This document shows, piece after piece, positions 53,896 to 63,429 of a stretch of DNA of 64,000 nucleotides. The stretch lies in NCBI RefSeq assembly GCF_003993795.1, contig NZ_RWKV01000015.1, positions 62,001 to 126,000 of the forward strand. Reading direction: 5' to 3'. Origin of the DNA: Aquabacter cavernae (GTDB lineage: Bacteria; Pseudomonadota; Alphaproteobacteria; Rhizobiales; Xanthobacteraceae). A program made the translations under genes and the position numbers. Under the pieces are notes generated by a model that saw only the letters and a program-made list of their open reading frames with translations, was not told where the DNA came from and searched no databases. How positions within the stretch are numbered: position 1 is the first letter of the stretch; the number at the start of each line of letters is the position of its first letter.

Positions 53896-54042
53896 CTCCC
53901 TCCCTCTTCCCTTGCGAGAGGGTGCTGAGCGAGAGCGAAGCGGGTGAGGGGTACGGCCGGGCGTGGTGGCATCCTGAAAGGTTATTCCAGGCGGTGAGGC
54001 CCCCCTCACCCCAGCCCTCTCCCGCGAGGGGAGAGGGGGCAC
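53896..54042. repeat. Intergenic CCCTCTCCC-type repeat pair
   Basis: Two inverted units lie in the gap between convergent genes. The first (53896-53952) reads CTTGCGAGAGGGTGCTGAGC and ends GGTGAGGGG; the second (54001-54042) reads CCCCTCACCCCAGCCCTCTC and ends AGGGGAGAGGG. They are related to the units at 63151-63360 and probably end transcription of both neighbours. Confidence 0.8.
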
Positions 54043-54083
54043 GGGCGCGCCAGCGACAGCTTCTTCCGCATCTTCAGGCCACG

Positions 54084-55919
54084 CTAAAGCGCCGGGCCGC
54101 GGGTCCAGCGCACGCTCCAGGGATCGGCGCGGGTGCCCGTGAAGCGCCCCTCGGTCCAGATGACCTCGCCCGTACGATCCGCAAAACCGTCCAGAGGATC
54201 AGGGCCGAGATTGGCCTGGACCGCCAGCGCTTCGCCCGCCGGTCCCGGCCACACCACCACGAACCCGGTGTCCCCCACGCGCCGCCAGGTGCCGCCCTGC
54301 GCGAGCCGCGCGGCCAATGGCCAGATGTGGCGGCGGCGGGCCTGGAGGATGCGGCGGGTCCAATCCAGCCAACGGGCGGGCTCCGGCGTCTCGCGCGCCG
54401 CCCAGTCCAATTTGGCGGAGAGGAAGGTGGCGGGCGCGCACGGGTCCGGGATGCGCTCCCGCCGGGCGGGATCGGCGAAGGCCGGAAAGCGCGCGAATTC
54501 CGCCCGGCGCCCCTCGCGCACCGCATCGCCCAGGTCGCCGGAGAAATCGCAGAAGAAGGGGAAGGGCTGCGCGCAGCCCCATTCCTCGCCCATGAACAGC
54601 ATGGGGATCTGCGGCGCCAGCAGATAGAGCGCCGCCGCCGCCCGCACCGCCTCCGGCGCGGCCAAAGCCGTGATGCGCTCGCCGAACGCCCGGTTGCCCA
54701 CCTGATCGTGATTCTGGAGGAAGCCGATGAAAGCCTGCGGCGGCAGGTGGCCGCTGGGCTCCCCCCGCGGTTCCTCCCGTCCGGTCATCACCTCCCCCTG
54801 GAAGGCGAAGCCCTCCGCCAGCGCGCGCGGCAGGAGCGCGGGGTTGGCGCGATAGTCGGCATAATAGCCGTCCCCCTCCCCGGTCAGCGCCACATGCAGG
54901 CCGTGATGGACATCGTCATTCCACTGGGCGGTGAAGGCGCCGGCATCGCCGCGCACAAGCCGGGCGGCGGCGTTGTCCTCATTCTCCAGGATCAGATGGA
55001 CGTGCCGGTCGCCCGCCGCCGCCCGCACGCGCCGCGCCAGCTCGCGCAGCAGATGGTCCGGGCCGGAATCGCGGATGGCATGGACGGCATCGAGCCGCAG
55101 CCCGTCCATGTGGAATTCCTCGATCCAATACAGAGCGTTATGGATGAAGAAGTCGCGCACCGGGCCGCTGTCCGGCCCGTCGAAATTCAGCGCCGCGCCC
55201 CAGGGCGTGCGGTGGCGGTCGGTGAAGAAGGAGGGGGCATAGGCGCCGAGATAATTCCCGTCCGGCCCGAAATGATTATAGACCGCGTCGAGGATCACCA
55301 TAAGCCCGCGCCGGTGCGCCGCGTCCACCAGCGCTTTCAGGTCTTCCGGCCGCCCATAGGTGGAATCGGGCGCGAACGGCAGGACGCCGTCATAGCCCCA
55401 GTTCCGGGCGCCGGGAAAATCCGCCAGCGGCATGAGGGAGAGGCCGGTCACACCCAGCGCCACCAGATCGTCCAGCCGGTCCATGGCGGAGCGGAACGTG
55501 CCCTCCGGCGTGAAGGCGCCCACATGCAGCTCATAGAGCACCGCCTCGTGCCAGGGCCGGCCGCGCCAGTCGCCGTCGCGCCACCGGAAGCGGGCGGGGT
55601 CCACCACTTCCGAAGGACCGTGGCAATCCTCCGGCTGGTAGCGCGAGGCGGGATCGGGCACCCGCAAGCCGTCCTCCAGCTCGAAGCCGTAGCGCACGCC
55701 CGCGGACACGGGCGCGAGGCACTGATGCCAGCCACCCGGCCGGGCCTCCATGTCCAGGCTCAGCCCGTCCACATGCAGGCGCACCCGGCGCTGGGCGGGC
55801 GCATAAAGGGTGAAGCGCACGCCCTCGGGGGTGATTTCAGCCCCATAGGGCATCACATGGCGGCGCGCTGCTCCGGCGTCTGGGCCGGTGGCGGGGCGGT
55901 TGGGATGGGAGCGGGTCAC
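54084..55919 (-). CDS. treZ: Malto-oligosyltrehalose trehalohydrolase
   Basis: This 611-residue GH13 enzyme frees trehalose from the end of maltooligosyl-trehalose made by TreY. It has an N-terminal sandwich (YGAEITPEGVRFTLYAPAQRRV), ELHVGAFTPEGTF, the TreZ-typical LMPLADFPGARNWGYDGV, the nucleophile Asp in DGLRLDAVHAI, acid/base Glu in LILENEDN and the QNHDQVGNRAFGER block. The start is read as GTG at 55919; an ATG at 55853 is possible. treY is not in the window. Confidence 0.93.
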   Translation of the reverse strand: MTRSHPNRPATGPDAGAARRHVMPYGAEITPEGVRFTLYAPAQRRVRLHVDGLSLDMEARPGGWHQCLAPVSAGVRYGFELEDGLRVPDPASRYQPEDCHGPSEVVDPARFRWRDGDWRGRPWHEAVLYELHVGAFTPEGTFRSAMDRLDDLVALGVTGLSLMPLADFPGARNWGYDGVLPFAPDSTYGRPEDLKALVDAAHRRGLMVILDAVYNHFGPDGNYLGAYAPSFFTDRHRTPWGAALNFDGPDSGPVRDFFIHNALYWIEEFHMDGLRLDAVHAIRDSGPDHLLRELARRVRAAAGDRHVHLILENEDNAAARLVRGDAGAFTAQWNDDVHHGLHVALTGEGDGYYADYRANPALLPRALAEGFAFQGEVMTGREEPRGEPSGHLPPQAFIGFLQNHDQVGNRAFGERITALAAPEAVRAAAALYLLAPQIPMLFMGEEWGCAQPFPFFCDFSGDLGDAVREGRRAEFARFPAFADPARRERIPDPCAPATFLSAKLDWAARETPEPARWLDWTRRILQARRRHIWPLAARLAQGGTWRRVGDTGFVVVWPGPAGEALAVQANLGPDPLDGFADRTGEVIWTEGRFTGTRADPWSVRWTRGPAL

Positions 55920-56036
55920 GGGCAGGCAATCCCCGGCGGGGTTTCAGCTTGAACCCGCCGGACGGCGGAGCGGTTCCCGCCGCTGTTGCACCGCACCCCT
56001 TGCCCTGCGCCGCCGCGCCTGCCAGAAGGCCCCATC

Positions 56037-57890
56037 ATGATCGTTCTCGATGACATCTCCCTGCGCATCGCGGGCCGCCTCCTCTTGGACCACGCCTCGG
56101 TCTCCATCCCGGATGGGGCGCATGTGGGCGTTGTGGGGCGCAACGGCGCGGGCAAGACCACGCTGTTCAAGGCCGTCATGGGCGAGCTGGAGCTGGAAAG
56201 CGGCAGCGTGCGCCTGCCCAACCGCGCCCGCATCGGCCGCGTGGCGCAGGAAGCCCCCGCCGGTCCCGACAGCCTGATCGAGCGCGTGCTGGCCGCCGAT
56301 GTGGAGCGCGCCGCGCTGCTGAAGGAGCGCGAGGCGGGGCCGGACCCCATGCGCATCGGCGAGATCGAGATGCGTCTCGTGGACATCGACGCCCATTCCG
56401 CCCCCGCGCGGGCCGCGCGCATCCTGGCGGGCCTCGGCTTCGACGAGGCGGCGCAGGCCCGCGCCTGCTCGGAATTCTCCGGCGGCTGGCGCATGCGCGT
56501 GGCGCTGGCGGCCCTGCTCTTCACCGGGCCGGACCTCCTGATGCTGGACGAGCCCACCAACTATCTCGACCTCGAAGGCACGCTCTGGCTCCAGGACTAT
56601 CTGTCCACCTATCCCGGCACGGTCATCCTCATCAGCCATGACCGCGACCTGCTGGACGAGTCCGTCGATCACATCCTGCATTTCTTCAACGGCAAGCTGA
56701 CCCTCTATCGCGGCACCTTCACCTCCTTCGATCGGCAGCGCCGCGAGAAGCTGATGCTGGACCAGAAGCACCGCAAGAAGCAGGAAACCCAGCGCGCCCA
56801 CATGGAGGCCTTCATCGCCCGCTTCCGGGCCAAGGCCACCAAGGCGAAGCAGGCCCAGTCGCGCATGAAGGCGCTGGCGCGCATGGAGCCCATCGCCCCG
56901 GAAGTGGGCGAGCAGGAAGCCTCCATCTCCATCCGCCATCCCGAGAAGCTGCTCTCGCCGCCCATCGTGGTGCTGGACGGGGTGGATGTGGGCTATACCG
57001 AGGGCCAGCCCATCCTGCGCAATCTCAACCTGCGCATCGACGAGGACGACCGCATCGCCCTTCTGGGGCCGAACGGCAACGGCAAGTCCACCTTCGCCAA
57101 GCTCATCGCCGAGCGTCTTGCCCCCCAGCGGGGCAGCATGGTGCGGGCCGACAAGCTGGAAGTGGCCTATCTCGCCCAGCACCAATTGGACGAACTGCGC
57201 CCCGGCGAGAGCCCGGTGGAGCATGTGCGCCGCCTGATGGTGGACGCGCCGGAGGCACGGGTGCGCGCGCGGGCGGCCGAGATGGGCTTTTCCGGCGGTT
57301 CGGGCGATACCAAGGTCTCGTCCCTCTCGGGCGGCGAGAAGGCGCGCCTGCTGCTGGGCCTCGCCGCCTTCCATGGGCCGCACTTGCTGATCCTGGACGA
57401 GCCCACCAACCATCTGGACATCCAGTCCCGCGAAGCGCTCATCGCCGCCATCAACGACTTCCCCGGCGCCGTCATCCTGGTTTCCCATGACCGGCACTTG
57501 CTGGAAGCCACCGTGGACCGGCTGTGGCTGGTGGGGAACGGCACGGTGAAGTCCTATGAGGGCGACCTCGACCAGTATCGCAAGGACGTGCTGAGCCGCA
57601 CCGGCCGCATGACCGGCGATGGCCGCAAGGACAAGGAGGCGCCGGAGGCGACCTCCGAAGACGCTGCCGGCATCGCCCTGCGCAAGCGGGTGAAGGACGC
57701 CGAGGCGGTGATGGCCAAGCTGGAGAAGGACATCGCGGCCATCGACAAGCGCCTCGCCGACCCCAAGCTCGCCAAGTTCCCCGCCGACAAGGCCCGCCTC
57801 ACCCGCCAGCGCGCGGAAGCGGTGGACGCCCAGGCGGGCGCGGAAGAGGAATGGCTGGAGGCCAGCAGCGCAGCGGAAGCCGCGCAATAG
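56037..57890 (+). CDS. ABC-F family ATPase
   Basis: This 617-residue soluble protein has two ABC ATPase domains and no membrane part. Domain 1 has GRNGAGKTTLFK, EFSGGWRMRVALAALL and LLMLDEPTNYLD; domain 2 has GPNGNGKSTFAK, SLSGGEKARLLLGLA and LLILDEPTNHLD. The linker between them (about 235-310, RREKLMLDQKHRKKQETQRA) and a C-terminal coiled coil (about 540-617) place it near Uup/YheS. Such proteins act on ribosomes. It lies in opposite orientation between two sugar genes, so it is likely an independent unit. Confidence 0.92.
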   Translation: MIVLDDISLRIAGRLLLDHASVSIPDGAHVGVVGRNGAGKTTLFKAVMGELELESGSVRLPNRARIGRVAQEAPAGPDSLIERVLAADVERAALLKEREAGPDPMRIGEIEMRLVDIDAHSAPARAARILAGLGFDEAAQARACSEFSGGWRMRVALAALLFTGPDLLMLDEPTNYLDLEGTLWLQDYLSTYPGTVILISHDRDLLDESVDHILHFFNGKLTLYRGTFTSFDRQRREKLMLDQKHRKKQETQRAHMEAFIARFRAKATKAKQAQSRMKALARMEPIAPEVGEQEASISIRHPEKLLSPPIVVLDGVDVGYTEGQPILRNLNLRIDEDDRIALLGPNGNGKSTFAKLIAERLAPQRGSMVRADKLEVAYLAQHQLDELRPGESPVEHVRRLMVDAPEARVRARAAEMGFSGGSGDTKVSSLSGGEKARLLLGLAAFHGPHLLILDEPTNHLDIQSREALIAAINDFPGAVILVSHDRHLLEATVDRLWLVGNGTVKSYEGDLDQYRKDVLSRTGRMTGDGRKDKEAPEATSEDAAGIALRKRVKDAEAVMAKLEKDIAAIDKRLADPKLAKFPADKARLTRQRAEAVDAQAGAEEEWLEASSAAEAAQ

Positions 57891-57911
57891 CCGGACGATA
57901 AGGGCGGCCCC

Positions 57912-59522
57912 TCAGTCCAGGCGCACCACCAGCCCTTCATGGGCGCGCAGGCCCACGTCGCCCGTCACCGTCTCACCCTCCCGGTCGCAGAAGGTGGAGA
58001 GCAGCACGCGGCCCCGCGCGCCCGGCATGGCCGCCAGCAGCGGGTCGCCGCCCAGATTGAGCGCCACCAGGATGCGCTCACCCGCCCCGTCCCGCCGGAA
58101 CATCAACAGGTCGCCGTCCGCCGCCACCGGCGCATAGTCACCCTCGGACAAGGCCGGATGGTGCCGCCGCAGGGAAATGAGGCGGCGGTGCAAAGTGAGC
58201 ATGGAATCCGGGTCGCCCATCTCGGCGGCCACATTCACCTCGGTGAAATCGGGCGCGAGCGGCAGCCAGGGTTCCGCATCGGAGAAGCCCGCGAAGCGGC
58301 TGCCGTCCCATTGCATGGGCGTGCGCACCCCGTCCCGGCCCATGCCGATGCCCGGCACATTCTTCTCATAGGGGTCCTGCACGCGCTCGGGCGGGATCTC
58401 CACCTGCGCCATGCCGATCTCGTCGCCGTAATAGAGGGTGGGCGTGCCGCGCAAAGTCAGCAGCAACATGGCCGCCACCCGCGCCTGATCGCCGCCCACG
58501 CGCTTGTGGATGCGCGGCCGGTCGTGATTGCCCAGCACCCAATTGGGCCATCCGCCCTTGGGCAGGGCCGCCTCGTAGCGGGTGATCAGATGTTCGATGG
58601 CCCGCGCCTGCCAGGGGGTCTCCAGCAGCGCGAAATTGAACGGCAAGTGCGCGCCGTCCAGCGCGCCGCCGTAATAGGCCACCAGCCGCTCGATGGGCAG
58701 GTAGATCTCCCCGATCAGCAGCCGGTCCGGGAATTCGTCCACCACGCGCCGGAGCCCCGCCACCACGTCCTGCACCTCGTCGAGATCCGTGGTGTGAAGC
58801 GGCAGGAGCCGGAAATAGGGATTGGTGCCCGCCCGATAGTCGGGATTGGGCGGGTTATCGCGGAAGTGCGGGTCCTTCATGAGGTGCCAGATCACGTCCA
58901 CGCGGAAGCCGTCCACCCCGCGCGCCAGCCAGAAGCGCATCACGTCATGGATGGCCGCGGCCACCTCGGGATTGCGCCAGTTGAGGTCCGGCTGCCGGTC
59001 GAGGAAAGCGTGGTAGTAATATTGGCCGGTCGCCTCATCCAGCGCCCAGGCGCTGCCGCCGAATTCGGACAGCCAATTGTTGGGCGGCCCACCGTCGGGG
59101 CCGGGATCGCGCCAGATGTACCAGTCTCGCTTGGGATTATGGCGCGAGGCGCGGGCCTCCGCGAACCAGGGATGAACGTCCGACGTGTGGTTCGGCACGA
59201 GGTCGATGATCACGCGCATGTCGCGCTCATGGGCCGCCGCCACCAGCGCGTCGAAATCCGCCAGCGTGCCGAACAGCGGGTCCACATCCACATAATCGGC
59301 CACGTCATAGCCGAAGTCCGCCATGGGCGAGGGATAGAAGGGCGACAGCCAGACGGCATCGACGCCCAGCCCCTGGAGATAATCGAGCCGCCGCGTGACG
59401 CCCTTGAGGTCGCCCACCCCATCGCCGTCCGTATCCTGGAACGAGCGCGGATAGACCTGATAGATCACGCCGCTCTTCCACCAGGACGCGCCCTCCCGGC
59501 GCGGATCGCGAGCCTGTTCCAC
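57912..59522 (-). CDS. GH13 alpha-glucosidase (oligo-1,6-glucosidase-like)
   Basis: This 536-residue (beta/alpha)8 glycosidase has all catalytic residues: nucleophile D209 (DGFRVDV), acid/base E272 (LLIGEIYLP) and D334 (LGNHDRPR). Other motifs are VYPRSFQDTDGDGVGDLKG and LVPNHTSDVHPWF. Val before the first Asp-containing motif end (NHTSDVHPWF) suits alpha-1,4 or broad specificity rather than strict alpha-1,6. The start is GTG at 59522 with GGAGAGGTGAC. It is divergent from treS with 270 bases between. It lacks the extra domains of GlgE. Confidence 0.9.
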   Translation of the reverse strand: MEQARDPRREGASWWKSGVIYQVYPRSFQDTDGDGVGDLKGVTRRLDYLQGLGVDAVWLSPFYPSPMADFGYDVADYVDVDPLFGTLADFDALVAAAHERDMRVIIDLVPNHTSDVHPWFAEARASRHNPKRDWYIWRDPGPDGGPPNNWLSEFGGSAWALDEATGQYYYHAFLDRQPDLNWRNPEVAAAIHDVMRFWLARGVDGFRVDVIWHLMKDPHFRDNPPNPDYRAGTNPYFRLLPLHTTDLDEVQDVVAGLRRVVDEFPDRLLIGEIYLPIERLVAYYGGALDGAHLPFNFALLETPWQARAIEHLITRYEAALPKGGWPNWVLGNHDRPRIHKRVGGDQARVAAMLLLTLRGTPTLYYGDEIGMAQVEIPPERVQDPYEKNVPGIGMGRDGVRTPMQWDGSRFAGFSDAEPWLPLAPDFTEVNVAAEMGDPDSMLTLHRRLISLRRHHPALSEGDYAPVAADGDLLMFRRDGAGERILVALNLGGDPLLAAMPGARGRVLLSTFCDREGETVTGDVGLRAHEGLVVRLD

Positions 59523-59792
59523 GTCACCTCTCCGCCTTGCTGAACCACGGCTTCAACCGGCCGTGAGCCTCCCTGTTCCGCGCGACGGCGGTGCGACAAG
59601 AAAAGCCGCCCGCCGGGGAACCGGAAGCTCGACCGCGCGTTGGCCAGGGGAGGAGGGGACGACCCGGCGACCGGCCGGGTTGCCGTCCGCCGCTCCGCCA
59701 GTCCGACCGGCGAGGACGATGCCGACACTTCCACGACCGCACCTTTCCCCTTCCGCCGCCCCTTTTTGCGCCTGCTTGCCCGGAGCCCTGTC

Positions 59793-62700
59793 ATGACCGA
59801 TCCCGTGACCGCGGGCGACGATCCGCTCTGGTACAAGGACGCCATCATCTACCAGCTCCATGTGAAGTCCTTCTTCGATTCCAACAATGACGGGATCGGC
59901 GACTTCGCGGGGCTCATCTCCAAGCTGGACTATATCGCCGACCTCGGCGCCACCGCCGTGTGGCTGCTGCCCTTCTATCCCTCTCCCCGCCGGGACGACG
60001 GCTACGACATCGCGCTCTATGAAGGCGTGTCGCCGGACTACGGCACCATGGAGGATGCGCGACGCTTCATCGAGGCCGCCCATGCGCGCGGGCTTCGCGT
60101 CATCACCGAACTGGTGGTGAACCACACCTCGGACCAGCATCCCTGGTTCCAGGCCGCCCGCAACGCGCCCAGGGGCTCGCCGGAGCGCGACTTTTATGTC
60201 TGGGCGGACGACGACCAGGGATACCAGGGCACGCGCATCATCTTCCTGGACACCGAGAAGTCCAACTGGACCTTCGACCCGGTGGCCGGGCAATATTTCT
60301 GGCACCGCTTCTATTCCCACCAGCCGGACCTGAACTTCGACAATCCGGTGGTGCTGGAGCGGATTTTGTCCGTGATGCGCTTCTGGCTGGATATCGGCGT
60401 GGACGGCCTGCGGCTTGACGCGGTGCCCTATCTCATCGAGCGCGAGGGCACCTCCAACGAGAACCTCGCCGAGACCCACACCATCCTGAAGCAGGTCCGC
60501 GCCCATCTGGAGGAGCGCTATACCGGCCGCATGCTGCTGGCCGAGGCCAATATGTGGCCCGAGGACACCCAGCAATATTTCGGCGAGGCGGGCGACGAAT
60601 GCCACATGGCGTTCCACTTCCCCCTCATGCCGCGCATGTACATGGCCATCGCCAAGGAAGACCGCTTCCCCATCACCGACATCCTGCGCCAGACGCCCGC
60701 CATACCGGACGCCTGCCAATGGGCCATCTTCCTGCGCAACCATGACGAGCTGACGCTGGAAATGGTGACCGACAGCGAGCGGGACTATCTGTGGAGCGTC
60801 TATGCCTCGGACCGGCGCGCCCGCATCAATCTGGGCATCCGCCGCCGCCTCGCGCCCCTGCTGGAGCGGGACCGGCGCCGGGTGGAATTGATGAACGCGC
60901 TGCTGCTCACCATGCCAGGCACGCCGGTCATCTATTATGGCGACGAGATCGGTATGGGCGACAACATCCACCTGGGCGACCGGGACGGGGTGCGCACGCC
61001 CATGCAATGGTCGCCGGACCGAAACGGCGGCTTCTCCAAGGCCGATCCCGAGCAACTGGTGCTGCCGCCCATCCAGGATCCGCTCTACGGCTATTTCGCC
61101 CTGAATGTGGAAGCCCAGCAGCGCGACCCGCACTCCCTGCTCAACTGGATGCGGCGCTCGCTCGCCACGCGCAAGCGCCACATGGCCTTCGGCCGGGGCG
61201 CCTTCCGCCTGCTCTATCCCGGAAACCGGAAGATCCTCGCCTATCTGCGCACCCATGGGGAGGAGACGATCCTGTGCATCGCCAACCTGTCCCAGACGCT
61301 GCAGGCGGTGGAACTGGACCTCTCGGAGTTCGAGGCGCGCGTGCCGGTGGAGATGGGCGGCTCGACACCCTTCCCGCCGGTGGGCCGCCTGCCCTATCTG
61401 CTCACCATCCCGCCCTACGGCTTCTATGCCTTCAACCTCTCGCTCGGCAGCGCGGAGCCCTCCTGGCACGCGCCCGCGCCGGAGCAATTGCCGGAATTCC
61501 TGACCCTGGTGCTGCGCGGCGGGCTTTCGGACCTTCTGTCGGCGCGCCACCGGCCGAGCCTCGAAGGCGAGGCGCTGCCCGCTTATGTGGGCCGCCGCCG
61601 CTGGCTGTCGGCACGCCATGAGGCGGTCCAAAGCGTGAAGCTCGCCTGGGCCATGCCGCTACCCAAGGCGGGCGAGGACGTGTTCCTCGCCGAGATCGCC
61701 GTGGAGCGGGCCTCGGGCACCGAGCATTACGCCATGCCGCTCGCCATCGCCTGGGAGGACCAGAACCCCTCGAACCTCGCGGTGCAGCTCGCTCTGTCGC
61801 GGGTGCGGCAGGGGCGGCGCGTGGGCTATCTCACCGATGCGCTGGCGCTCGACCTGTTGCCCCATGCGGTGATCCGCGGGCTGCGCCGCGCGGTGACGCT
61901 GGACCTGCCGGACGGCGGCGCGCTGCGCTTCATCTCCTCCGAAGCGCTCGACGCATTGGACATCCCGCCCGACGCGCCCGTCCAGCGCAGCGGCGTGGAC
62001 GAGGCGGTGTCGGTGCTCGATATCGAGGACTATGCCAGCTTCAAGGTGATCCGCCGCGCCCGCGCGGGTGCCCATCCGGTCTCGGAAATGGCGCGCCACG
62101 TCACAGCGCAGGGCTATGCCCGCACCGCGCCCTTGCTGGGCGAGGTGCAGCGCATGGACCCGCAGGGCAACACGGCGGTGCTCGCGGTCCTGCTGGGCTA
62201 TGTGCGCAGCCAGGGCGATGCCTGGAACTGGATCATCGACCAGTTGCGGCGCGCCCTCACCGCCGCCTCCCAGGGCGGTGGCGACATCGAGCAGGTGTTC
62301 GAGGAACAGTCGTCCGGCCTGATCCCGTTCGCGCGGGCGGCGGGCCGCAGCCTCGGGGAATTGCACGCCATCCTCGCCCGGCCCTCGCAGGATCCCGCCT
62401 TCCGTCCCCAGATGGCAGGGCCGGAGGCGGTGGAACGCTGGGCCGAGGACGCGCGCACGGCCCTGGACGGCGCGTTTGCCGCCCTGGAGACACTCCCCCC
62501 CGATGCGCCGGAACGGCCGACAGCCGACGCCATCCTGGCCGTCCGCGATCGGCTCATGAACGCCTGCGCCACGCTGGCGGGGTCCGGCGCGGGCGCGCCG
62601 CTCACCCGCGTGCATGGCGACTTCCGGCTGGAACGCCTGCTGGTGGCGGGCGGGGATGCCTTCGTGGCCGATTTCGACGGCCCCGCCGACCTTCCCCTGG

Positions 62701-63086
62701 AGGCGCGGCGCCGCAAGGACAGTCCCTGGACGGACACAGCGACGCTCATCGCCAGCCTGTTCCGAGCGGCCGCCCATGTGGATGCCTCCGGCATCGAACT
62801 GCACGGCTTGACCGGCCCCGACCGGCGCCGCGCGCTCATGGGCGCCTTCACCGCCCGCGCCCAGCGGGCCGTTCTTGGCGGCTATGGCGAGGCGAGCCAG
62901 TCTCCGTCCGGCGCCGACCGCGCCTTGCTGGACCTCTTCCTCATGCGGGCGGTGGCGCAGCAGATCGCCGCCGAAGGGGGCATCCCCGCGCGCTATGCGG
63001 TGCATCACCTCCACGCCCTCGCGATGCGCCATGCGGGCGCCGCCGAATCCGAACCGGAGGAGACCCGCGACGAGGTCACCGCATGA
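59793..63086 (+). CDS. treS: Trehalose synthase / maltokinase fusion
   Basis: This 1097-residue protein joins a GH13 trehalose synthase (about 1-555; D209 in DGLRLDAVPYL, E251 in LLAEANMWPED, D318 in LRNHDEL) to a maltokinase-like half (about 620-1097). TreS interconverts trehalose and maltose; maltokinase makes maltose 1-phosphate for GlgE. In the kinase half the catalytic H941-G942-D943 and the D960-F961-D962 metal motif are present, but the residue five after the catalytic Asp, normally Gln in HGDxHLGQ, is Arg948. ATG at 59793 gives the standard TreS N-terminus. glgB follows after a repeat-filled gap. Confidence 0.93.
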   Translation: MTDPVTAGDDPLWYKDAIIYQLHVKSFFDSNNDGIGDFAGLISKLDYIADLGATAVWLLPFYPSPRRDDGYDIALYEGVSPDYGTMEDARRFIEAAHARGLRVITELVVNHTSDQHPWFQAARNAPRGSPERDFYVWADDDQGYQGTRIIFLDTEKSNWTFDPVAGQYFWHRFYSHQPDLNFDNPVVLERILSVMRFWLDIGVDGLRLDAVPYLIEREGTSNENLAETHTILKQVRAHLEERYTGRMLLAEANMWPEDTQQYFGEAGDECHMAFHFPLMPRMYMAIAKEDRFPITDILRQTPAIPDACQWAIFLRNHDELTLEMVTDSERDYLWSVYASDRRARINLGIRRRLAPLLERDRRRVELMNALLLTMPGTPVIYYGDEIGMGDNIHLGDRDGVRTPMQWSPDRNGGFSKADPEQLVLPPIQDPLYGYFALNVEAQQRDPHSLLNWMRRSLATRKRHMAFGRGAFRLLYPGNRKILAYLRTHGEETILCIANLSQTLQAVELDLSEFEARVPVEMGGSTPFPPVGRLPYLLTIPPYGFYAFNLSLGSAEPSWHAPAPEQLPEFLTLVLRGGLSDLLSARHRPSLEGEALPAYVGRRRWLSARHEAVQSVKLAWAMPLPKAGEDVFLAEIAVERASGTEHYAMPLAIAWEDQNPSNLAVQLALSRVRQGRRVGYLTDALALDLLPHAVIRGLRRAVTLDLPDGGALRFISSEALDALDIPPDAPVQRSGVDEAVSVLDIEDYASFKVIRRARAGAHPVSEMARHVTAQGYARTAPLLGEVQRMDPQGNTAVLAVLLGYVRSQGDAWNWIIDQLRRALTAASQGGGDIEQVFEEQSSGLIPFARAAGRSLGELHAILARPSQDPAFRPQMAGPEAVERWAEDARTALDGAFAALETLPPDAPERPTADAILAVRDRLMNACATLAGSGAGAPLTRVHGDFRLERLLVAGGDAFVADFDGPADLPLEARRRKDSPWTDTATLIASLFRAAAHVDASGIELHGLTGPDRRRALMGAFTARAQRAVLGGYGEASQSPSGADRALLDLFLMRAVAQQIAAEGGIPARYAVHHLHALAMRHAGAAESEPEETRDEVTA

Positions 63087-63150
63087 CACCCGCCCCTCAC
63101 CCGACCCGGGACCATCGCCATCTTCGGCTGGTCATGCCGCCGCCGTTCGC

Positions 63151-63360
63151 GCCCCTCTCCCCTCGCGGGAGAGGGTGCCGAGCGACAGCGAGGCGGGTGA
63201 GGGGGCTGGCGCCGCCTGGCGCAAGCAGTCTGAAGCGCGCGCAACCGGACGCGCCCCGTCACCCCAGCCCTCTCCCGCACCGAAGTCGGATGTTTCCGAC
63301 TTCGGCACGTGAGCCATCCGAACGCGGCAACAGCCGCGTTCGGCGGGAGAGGGAGCGGGT
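63151..63360. repeat. Composite intergenic repeat with two nested UGUU-type hairpins
   Basis: An outer CCCTCTCCC-type pair runs from 63151 to 63205 and from about 63257 to 63360. The second unit CCCTCTCCCGC / CGGGAGAGGG is split by 65 bases that hold two perfect 11-bp hairpins: CCGAAGTCGGA-TGTT-TCCGACTTCGG (63280-63305) and CCGAACGCGGC-AACA-GCCGCGTTCGG (63318-63343). AACA is the complement of TGTT, so the pair is inverted. The gap 63087-63429 otherwise holds only the glgB ribosome site AAGGGAGG. Confidence 0.8.
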
Positions 63361-63429
63361 CGCGCCCCGGACCATGCAATGTCCGACTATCGCGACGCTC
63401 CCGCACCACCACACACAAGGGAGGCTGTC

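Noticed and set aside
57912-59522. GH13 gene considered as glgE
   Set aside because: It is only 536 residues, lacks GlgE's extra N-terminal domains and has alpha-glucosidase motifs and a standard catalytic triad.
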